From Ophiura sarsii (taxonomy: Eukaryota; Echinodermata; Ophiuroidea; Amphilepidida; Ophiuridae): a stretch of DNA of 64,000 nt. A model generated the notes under the pieces. The model was not told where the DNA came from, made no database searches, and saw nothing but the letters and a program-made list of their open reading frames with translations. The stretch spans positions 28,021,503-28,085,502 of the forward strand of contig CM069450.1 of the NCBI GenBank assembly GCA_035610835.1. Reading direction: 5' to 3'. The stretch's first letter is position 1; every line of letters begins with the position of its first letter. This document shows positions 56,429-64,000 of the stretch, piece after piece. The position numbers were made by a program, and so were the translations under genes.

Positions 56429-58462
56429 TTAGCATAAAATGGCAACAGAATTTGCACGCTTCGCGGGCATCATTTTTGCTTGGCTCAGTGTCTTTTTCAG
56501 CTTCTCCAACAGATGTGGTGATGGGACAGCCTGTCTCTTCTTCCAATGATCCATCAAATCGGGTACTGATTTGAAACACTCCCTGCAGTATGCACAATGA
56601 AGAACTTGTGTCTCGTGGCGTATCATCTCATGTCGAAATGTGAACTTTTCACGGCAATTTAAACAATTGAATTGGGTCTTTGATGAAACATGCGCCTCCT
56701 TGTGGGAATTCAGTTGACACAATCCTTGATACATCTTGTTGCAGTGTTTACATTTATGATACAAGTTTGTCCAACAGACAGGACTGGTAGTGGTGGTCAT
56801 ACAATGCTCCGACGATTCAGGCTGTACATGTTGGCTGCAAATTCCACACTTATGCGGCGATGTCCCGCTGTGTTTTGGCATATTTTCAAAGCAAATATAA
56901 CAGAAACTATACAGATGTTTGTGCTCGGCCAAGTCTGAGAAGTGCTGTTGACAATCGGCACATTTGTGAGCAGAATCAACATGGTCAGACATATCCTCGG
57001 CAGTGAAACAATGTGAACAATGCCTACATTTGTGGCACTTTGCTTCGTGTTCAGGTAATTTTTTGAAATACAACCCACAACGTCGACATTTATGATGCAT
57101 GTTCATGTGGCTGATGAGCTTTACTGAATCCTCAAAGCAAAGTCGACAATCTTCACATCTGCGGTGTTTTTTCCAAATTTCTATGGGGACGGGTTCGTCG
57201 CAACAATCGCAATGGTGAGTATGATTTTCAAAATCCACCCTCTTAACGCATTTCCTTGCTGTTTTAGGACAATACTCACATGGGATTGTTTCAAACCGGT
57301 GTTTGGCCAAATCTTTAAAGTAACCTGTGCAATGCTCACACCTGTGCGCGGAATCTTTATGTTCTGCTAATCTAGATCCTGGCCCAGAGTAAGCGTCGCA
57401 ATATAAACATTGTTGCACACAATATCGCAGGTGACTTGACAGGTCGTTGAAATATTGCTTGCATACACGGCATTGATGCTCAGACGCAAGATGTTCTGTC
57501 AAGAGTGATAGGCTATCATTACAATGTCTCCAATATTCACAGTTGCGCTCCGATTTGTGCTTCTGTAAATCATCAAAGTATCTCCGACAGCAGACACACT
57601 TGTGAGTAGTTCTCAAATGAGTTAATAATTTGTCCGGCGCAAACATAGATTGGCAGTAATAGCAAATGCTTTCTGTGCGATCGCGAACTGGTTCTTTCTC
57701 ACGACATTCCTCATCACCGAGGTTCCCTGCTTGGACATCTATCTCATCTACATCTGAACCATCATTCGCATTGGAGATGCCAATGGGGAGATCACCTCCA
57801 GTGTGTTCATCATTAATATGATACTGCAGTTTCCATGATGGTAAACACACCATGCAGACAGGGCACGTGCACCTCTCCACGTGGCTCGCTAAATCCGTAA
57901 CGCCTCTCTTGCAGTATTGACACGTATGTGTAGTTGCCACGTGGTTGTCTAACTCAGATTTGGGTATGCTCAGTTTACAATAATGGCAGCATTCATGTAG
58001 TCCCTGGGGTCTACCATGATGGCCAGGAGAATTGGAAGAGCTCTCATCATCCAGTACTATCCATTTCAAATTTTCATACCTCTGCAGAGGCTTTGATCTA
58101 GCTGCTCTCTCTTCTAAAGTGTCTTCATCATTTTCTGAGCTGTGCTCGAGGACAGATTCAGCACCCGACTTTTTCAAGCTGTTTTTACAGTAACAATGAT
58201 CACAATTGACGAGAGGTAACATATCCCTTAACTGTAATTTGTTTCCAGCAACGGTACAAGTGCGTTCCACATTTACTACCGGTACATGCTGTAGCTCTCG
58301 TGATGGCGTACGGCCAGACAAATCTGCAGAGCATCTCCTGATAACACATGTTTGGATGTTCTTTAGTAATTTCCTGTAGTGTCTCCGTTTGTGTTTTCTG
58401 AATAAATCTAAACTACAAAAGAATCGACGACAGTGGCCACACTTGAATGGACGCTGAGACAT
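56429..58462 (-). CDS. Multi-zinc-finger protein, 677 residues, single coding exon
   Basis: This is a nuclear-type zinc-finger protein, probably nucleic-acid binding, of unknown function. Finger 1 is a standard C2H2 (C8, C11, H24, H28). An acidic, Ser-rich linker with no fingers spans about 100-155, and a second acidic linker 221-262. From 159 to 521 the protein alternates long fingers (C-x2-C-x12-H-x4-H) with short ones (C-x2-C-x9-H-x3-5-C, core YF-x-DL-x2-H), e.g. 352-373 then 375-395, giving about six two-finger modules (159-198, 267-308, 308-348, 352-395, 436-476, 479-521) plus a degenerate one at 395-421. More ordinary fingers follow at 571-591 and 600-639, then a basic tail. It starts at the ATG at 58462, preceded by in-frame stops. 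A 5' noncoding exon upstream is likely but not shown. I do not recognise a named orthologue. Confidence 0.9.
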   Translation of the reverse strand: MSQRPFKCGHCRRFFCSLDLFRKHKRRHYRKLLKNIQTCVIRRCSADLSGRTPSRELQHVPVVNVERTCTVAGNKLQLRDMLPLVNCDHCYCKNSLKKSGAESVLEHSSENDEDTLEERAARSKPLQRYENLKWIVLDDESSSNSPGHHGRPQGLHECCHYCKLSIPKSELDNHVATTHTCQYCKRGVTDLASHVERCTCPVCMVCLPSWKLQYHINDEHTGGDLPIGISNANDGSDVDEIDVQAGNLGDEECREKEPVRDRTESICYYCQSMFAPDKLLTHLRTTHKCVCCRRYFDDLQKHKSERNCEYWRHCNDSLSLLTEHLASEHQCRVCKQYFNDLSSHLRYCVQQCLYCDAYSGPGSRLAEHKDSAHRCEHCTGYFKDLAKHRFETIPCEYCPKTARKCVKRVDFENHTHHCDCCDEPVPIEIWKKHRRCEDCRLCFEDSVKLISHMNMHHKCRRCGLYFKKLPEHEAKCHKCRHCSHCFTAEDMSDHVDSAHKCADCQQHFSDLAEHKHLYSFCYICFENMPKHSGTSPHKCGICSQHVQPESSEHCMTTTTSPVCWTNLYHKCKHCNKMYQGLCQLNSHKEAHVSSKTQFNCLNCREKFTFRHEMIRHETQVLHCAYCRECFKSVPDLMDHWKKRQAVPSPHLLEKLKKTLSQAKMMPAKRANSVAILC

Positions 58463-58810
58463 GATGTAGTCTCTGATTTAAATAAATGGTATAGATATCA
58501 CTCTTCAATGCTGGGTCAACTTCATTAATATTAAAACGGATCATACTCTGACAAGATACAGGTCCAAATAGTTGGTAATATGACAATCATCTTCAAGCAG
58601 GCTTGATACATCCTTTATCCATTCACACCATTCTCTGCAAAGTGAAACAAAAATAACAGACCAAATATAATAAATGTAACAGTCATTCAAACTAAAATAT
58701 TTAACTTAAATTGTGTGCGAGTACCAGTACATACACATGTCACATTGTCACATGATATAACAATTATTAACACAATGTAACCTTCTGAGAGTTGTGCAAA
58801 TATACACCTA
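58463..58810 (-). promoter_or_regulatory. Upstream region of the zinc-finger gene
   Basis: About 350 bp separate the start codon from the MITE at 58811, so the 5' UTR and probably the promoter lie here. No specific element can be named. Confidence 0.3.
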
Positions 58811-59417
58811 GCAACAAAAGTCCCGGACCAGGTGCTTTGAGGTTGGCTAATTCAAAATAGATAAACGGTACCAAAAATCTGAGATATATATACATTAAAT
58901 GAGCAACTTTCTTCTCCGCAGTTTGATACCTCATTCAACAAAATCGAATGGATACTTTTAAAGTTATGGCGATTTCAATGACCGCGCAAAACAACAGCAA
59001 AGTTGCACTAGGTATAGGAAATCATTGATTTGTGTGTGATTACTGTCATAACTCTGTGCTATCTGAACGAGCCACCTAGGTATCTGGATGAATGGGTCTG
59101 GAGTGATAACCGCAATTTGCGGGACAAAGGGTGTGTCTAGCTGTGAAGAATGAAAGTCTTTGCTATCTTTACATACACATTTTCAGTGCTTAATCACACA
59201 CAAATCAATGATTTCCTAACCTAGTGCAACTTTGCTGCTGTTATGCGCGGTCATTGAAACCGCCATAACTTAAAAAGTATCCATTCGATTTTGTTGAATG
59301 AGGTATCAAACTGCGAAGAAGCAATTTTCTCATTTAAAGTTTATCTCAGAATTTTGGTACCGATTATCTAATTTGAATTAGCCAACCTCAAAGCACCTGG
59401 TTCTGGATTTTTGTTGC
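58811..59417. mobile_element. TA-flanked fold-back MITE, 607 bp
   Basis: The inverted ends GCAACAAAAGTCC and GGATTTTTGTTGC extend into arms of about 240 bp (shared CAACAAAATCGAATGGATAC and its inverse). TA is present at 58809-58810 and 59418-59419. No transposase ORF is present. Confidence 0.85.
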
Positions 59418-59419
59418 TA

Positions 59420-60643
59420 CATGTAGGTGTAGACATGATGAATACCTCTCCCCCTCCTGAGCCCTAAACCACTTCCTAATCACAAATACATGTAGACTCC
59501 CCCTTTGTGGAAAACCTGCTGGTAACAATGGACTATTCCAGAAATAAATTGAAGGACAATTCAGTTGTTGTGAACATAATTTTAGAGACTTTTTGAGCAC
59601 CTAAAAGGGCTAAAATATCACACTTAATAGTCAATTATTATAATAGCCGTAGACCTAAGCCCCCCCCCCCCCCCCCCCCCACCAAAAAAAAAATATATAT
59701 ATATATAGGCCTATATACGAGGGGGTATCAAAAAGTTCTTGAAATCACCCAGAAGTGAAGGAGTCAGACACTTTTTTTTGTTATGTGACCCTTGTGACAT
59801 CTTCAAAAAGTCCCTGTGCAAAGTCACACATCTCTCCCACTATTTATTACCTGTCCACAGACCGCCATTGTAGAGATCCTCAGATTGACCGCCATTGATT
59901 GATCCTCAGATTGCCTCAGATTGCGTTATTCCCAAAACAGCAATAAATAGTTTAAAGTGTTGACTGAAGTGGGTCAAAGGTCATTACAAACAAGCTTGGT
60001 GACAATAATCTTGTGGGTAACATGGGGTGTACACAGATTGACCTCTAATGACCCCTACATGACCTTCAATAAACTAAACACACCAACAAAATAAGCGCAT
60101 AATATTCACTATATAAGTTGCGAACATCTTAAAATTCTATGTAATCAAAAAAGGTAGGCATGTACGGCTCTTAAATAGGGATGTTCATATCATTGACTAT
60201 AGAGGGCGACATTTTTTTTGGAAAAAAGTTGACCAAAATATGTGGAAAACTCCATGTTTACCTTTAAATCCAGCGATTTAGTACGAACTGGGCGTGGAGT
60301 ATTTACTGATGTCTAAATAACACCACACAAGCAACTACTAGACATCATGAAAGTAAACCTTTTTTTACCTAAAATAGTTTAAAATGTGCATGACTTGCCC
60401 AGTTTTCAGCAATATGAGGTAAACTACTTTTGGTTATAACTTTTTTGTTTTTCAGCAGTCAAGGTTGAACCATCATTTTTTATTGTAAAGTACTTTGTTT
60501 CCATGTATTCCATTTTCAAAGGAGATATTTTTATTTTCAAAATTGTATGAACATGCCTATTTTAAAACCCCTAAGGCTAATGAAATATATACACACACTC
60601 CTCGACCTAGCCTACTACTAGTACTACTAGGTATGATGAATGC
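59420..60643. other. Noncoding interval
   Basis: A poly-C run (59660-59680) and an (AT)n run near 59692-59706 are present. A mariner-end-like phrase GAGGGGGTATCAAAAAGTTC at about 59720 has no matching partner that I could find. No gene was recognised. Confidence 0.4.
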
Positions 60644-60778
60644 GGCAATATCCTCAAATAGGTCTTACATACGGAATAAAGCACACGGCAGCTATCATAT
60701 TTACAATGTAATTCAAAGGCAAATCAATTGCTGCCTTGTGCTTTATTCTGTATGTAAGACCTATTTGAGGATATTGCC
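60644..60778. repeat. Hairpin, 49-bp arms (two mismatches), 37-nt loop
   Basis: The arms 60644-60692 and 60730-60778 (GGCAATATCCTCAAATAGG...) pair at 47 of 49 positions. It resembles a young inverted duplication or a small MITE. The size would also suit a hairpin RNA precursor, but nothing shows transcription. Confidence 0.88.
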
Positions 60779-60785
60779 ATGAATG

Positions 60786-62020
60786 CAGTGGCGTAACCAG
60801 AGGGGAGGGGGAAGGGGGCATCCCCCCCCCATTCAGATGCCATGCCCCCCCCCCCCCCCCATTCAGATGCCATGCCCCCCCCCCAGTGAAATATGTTATT
60901 AGACTAGTAAATAATGATGAAATGATGAAATAAGCTTATTAAAATAATATTATTAAGGCAATTTTAATCTATTTTACACCATTGCCATTAAAACAAACAG
61001 TATACGAGACATTTTCTTCACTAAGGATCTTTGCTGCATGCACTAGTAACTACCGGGGCAATCAAAAATTATATAGCAGAGACACGTCATACTGAAATCT
61101 GCTTTTTATTTACCTTTTCCCAAGTGTCAGTGTGTCTGTACGTCTGTAAAGAAAGTGTTTTGGTTATTTTTCAACGCTATGGAAAGCTCGTATTCATTAT
61201 CACGCGATGCTCAATCTGAGGTTGGCGATACAGGTTGGGTGTTTTTTTATTTGTCTTGTTTGTACCCGGTAGCAACTTATTTTATAATCCATTCTAATCA
61301 ACATAATCGACATAGCTAGTGATCGGTTGGTTGATTGGTCGGTTGACCGGCCCGTTGACCGATCGGTTGGTATTACAACTTAGATTAATAAACATTGGCC
61401 GATCGGTTATATGGTGATTTTGACCTATTCCCTAACTTGATAAACCGGTCTGCCACGTCGTATATTCCAAGTAGTAGCCTCCTACATGTATTAAATTCCT
61501 TTCTAAAATCTGTAAAAATTATTGATGATACACAAGTCATTTATGTTTTGAGAAAGAAAATATTACACATATGTTTTTGGCTAGGGGGGCCTATGCCCAC
61601 AAAAAATGATACTTCATAGGGGGATCACAAAAAAAATCCCAATTTTGTTGGCGCTTCCCCCCCCCCCCCCCCCCAAAAAAAATCACATTTGTCCTCACTT
61701 TGCGCAAAAAAGCAGGGCCGTAAGACACTTTTTTCAAAGGGTTTTTTTTTTTTTTTTAAATCACCGGAAGATTTTTGTGAGTCTAATATGCACCTATTTT
61801 TTGCACGATCGAGGTACATTTTGGCTCTAAACAAGCTTGTAGCAAAGAATATTGCATTTTGGGAAGACAAATGCGCGCGTAGCGCGCGAAATTTTTTCAT
61901 CTGTGTACAAATTTTCCGGGGAAGATTTTCAAAGGGGGGGGCGATCGCCACCATCGCCCCCCCCCCCCCCCCCCCCCTTCTTACGGGCCTGAAAAGAGAC
62001 CACATTTTTACAATAACACG
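60786..62020. repeat. C/G-homopolymer-rich low-complexity region
   Basis: C runs occur at 60845-60860, 60886-60894, 61657-61674 and 61957-61977. The phrase GCAGTGGCGTAACCAG at 60785-60800 is typical of one end of a common invertebrate MITE. ATTCAGATGCCATGCCCCCC is duplicated at 60830-60895. Open frames here are low complexity. Confidence 0.6.
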
Positions 62021-63150
62021 CTTCGTGCGCGGTCGAATCTAATAATGCTTGGTAACTTAGACATAGGCCTACAGCGGGGTCAAGAAAAAAAATCACAATA
62101 AAAGGGCATCAAGAACAAATTAACGGTGTTAGGGGTCAAGCTGTATCTGGGGAGCACACTTTAGGCCTACAGGGCGAGTCAAAATCAGGAAAAATACTTC
62201 TTGTCCAAAATTGTCAATTTCCTCATTGATCATAAAGAGTAGACACACTTCTTTATACTTAGTGAAGTTTTTTCAAGGCAATGCCTAATTGCACGTCATA
62301 ATTACAACATATTTACCAAAAAACGCGTAATTCAAAGTTGGTGGATGTCACCACCGCTGCCGTATTCACACAACACAACAAACTTGATACCTGTTGACAT
62401 TTATAAATAAAATAACTTTTGATAAATATACCTAATTTACATATTAGTGATGTGGTTGTCCCAAAACCGGCAAAAAAAAATTGCAGGGTACAAGTGGCAA
62501 ATGTACCGACGGAACCTAGTTATGTCTCTGAAAAAGGTAAAGTGGTACACAAAAAAGGTATATTGTCCAATTTTACGGGGGCGCGTACACAAAATTATGG
62601 AGCAAACCACGCATTGTGAAGGTCGGACGCACTGTTAAAACATAAGCCCCGCCTCCCCTTGTTCAATTGTCTCATCTAAATGTCGCCGATTTCTCTGAGA
62701 ACCAATGAGATTGCTTAAACTTTCTTAGCTGTTTAAGAATGAGGAGTTGAGTGTAAACCCTTTACAAAAATCAAGATTGTCATCAAATGGAATCAAATAA
62801 TATTTTCATAACTTTTTGATCGCACTAATCAACAACAACAAAACACTCCATGATATATAATTTGTGTGTGCTGGTCTCGAACTGGATTCAATATATCCAC
62901 CCGTTTTTCCTTCAACGTGTTCAATTTGCACCCCATTCAGCAAACAGTTTTACTGTCATAGTGTTAGTACAGATTGAATGTCACCGAAGTTAACCAAAAA
63001 CAACAAAAATATTTCTCTGGAATAACCAAATAAAATTTAGGTTTAAATAGCTAACAATTATGTGTTCTAGGCGGTGCATTTCATTTAATGTATGCATGTT
63101 TGTATTTGATTGAACTGGTTTTAAAACCTGAATATTTTGACTCACCATCT
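62021..63150. other. Noncoding interval
   Basis: No gene or clear repeat was recognised. Confidence 0.35.
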
Positions 63151-63260
63151 TATATGCAAATAATAAAAGCAAGATGTATATACCAACCGGGTGTGGGGAA
63201 ACAGAAAATAACAAGGGAGAATAACGCTATTAAACAGGGAAATAACAAATAACCATCCAG
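63150..63260 (-). repeat. Dispersed repeat, inverted relative of 1170-1400
   Basis: The minus strand reproduces the 1320-1385 sequence (TTATTCTCCCTTGTTATT and CCCACACCCGGTTGGTATA). Confidence 0.7.
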
Positions 63261-63654
63261 AATACGGCGAAAACAATTAAAAACAAGACGTCACTTTGGT
63301 TTAAAACGAGAGATAACTGAAAAGGGGCCTGGGTCCGGAACAGTAGTGGCGTATCTGGGATTTTTTCCAGGGGGGCAAAGGATATTTTTCCTGGTGAACA
63401 CAAGTTCGACCCGACAGAAAATTTTCGTAAAAGGTTGCCCCAAATTTTTTCCCAGTCTGTCACCTCGTGAATTTCACGTAAGTGTGGGGGGGGGGGTGTT
63501 TTTTTTTTGGGGGGGGGGTGTTTTGTCTCTGGTTCCGTTGGTTTCACAATATATGGTTTTGGTAAACCAGCTATTGGGTAAATTGTACGTTTAATACAAC
63601 AAAAATTGTTGAAACAAAACAGAAATGTGTCATTGTTGCCAAACTTGGAAAGTG

Positions 63655-64000
63655 TTGTCATAGGCGCCCTACATAAACGTAGTATTGGTTGGTTCGATCC
63701 TGTCATGACTGACCACAAGTGGTAGACTATGGACATGAAATACAGCGCCTCCAAGTGACAGCTTTCTAATCATCCATGACTGAATTTCCCAACCAGCAGT
63801 TAGGCCAATAATAAAATATTGATTGGTTGTCCTCGACATTCCTATCTTATTTTCCGTCAGTTCTAAAACCTCGCTGGCCTTATTCATAGTCAAATTACCC
63901 GCTAATGCACATACCCTGAGACGATACCTGTATTGTGCAGGGCGCCGGATTGGACATACCGATTGAGCAGTGTGCAATGAAAGCATTCATGTGTAGTTTA
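63655..64000. repeat. Dispersed repeat, inverted relative of 49025-49600 (cut by window end)
   Basis: See the copy at 49025. The match continues up to base 64000, so the element probably extends beyond the window. The first bases (TTGGTTGGTTCGATCCTGTC) also resemble 13187-13206. Confidence 0.72.

Noticed and set aside
56409..57370. Open frames overlapping the zinc-finger gene in other frames
   Set aside because: Shadows of the 677-residue gene; no independent features.
59715..60060. Mariner-type left end (GAGGGGGTATCAAAAAGTTC)
   Set aside because: No inverted partner was found within 1.5 kb, so an element cannot be delimited.
61625..62042. 117- and 126-codon frames on opposite strands
   Set aside because: They run through poly-C/poly-G and A/T homopolymers; peptide runs of Pro, Gly and Lys/Phe only reflect these tracts.
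63230..63754. 174-codon minus-strand frame
   Set aside because: It crosses a Pro-coding C-rich tract and a dispersed repeat; no domain, no splice context.

Overview
This is a eukaryotic, AT-rich, repeat-dense scaffold piece with one 100-base assembly gap at 24549-24648. Short coding exons with GT/AG boundaries separated by kilobase introns, an amine-receptor-like GPCR, a large single-exon zinc-finger gene, CR1/Jockey-type LINE fragments, tRNA-derived SINEs and many short inverted-repeat transposons suggest a marine invertebrate. An echinoderm or other invertebrate deuterostome is my best guess, but this is inference and the species cannot be fixed from the sequence.

Layout. 1-16530: the 5' part of the DNA-repair gene RAD50, on the minus strand. 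I could place eleven coding exons (about 253 residues, from the start codon past the Q-loop into the first coiled coil); the rest of the gene lies beyond base 1. Its introns hold SINE, LINE and Penelope-like fragments, a TTAA-flanked MITE, two fold-back elements and a 44-bp perfect hairpin. 16531-36185: mostly noncoding, with a 330-bp MITE about 100 bp upstream of the RAD50 start, palindromes, LINE remnants, a 5'-truncated CR1-like element (27186-28441) and a mariner-like element with transposase remains (33122-34917). 36702-37706: an intronless class A GPCR gene on the minus strand. 38632-51180: two arrays of a 60-bp minisatellite, each joined to the same conserved core, a 21-bp minisatellite, an array of inverted units and several dispersed repeats. 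53461-55785: a dense transposon cluster including a three-level nest. 56429-58462: a 677-residue zinc-finger gene on the minus strand with a 607-bp MITE upstream. 59418-64000: noncoding, rich in C/G homopolymers.

The three protein genes (RAD50, GPCR, zinc finger) show no sign of acting together; this is an ordinary animal gene neighbourhood heavily invaded by mobile DNA. I found no convincing operon-like or defence-like system. The most notable signals are the TTAA-flanked MITE group of nearly constant length (four copies, one carrying two further nested transposons), a set of very long near-perfect hairpins, and the alternating long/short zinc-finger module of the 56-58 kb gene. Everything was read by eye; no database search was made.
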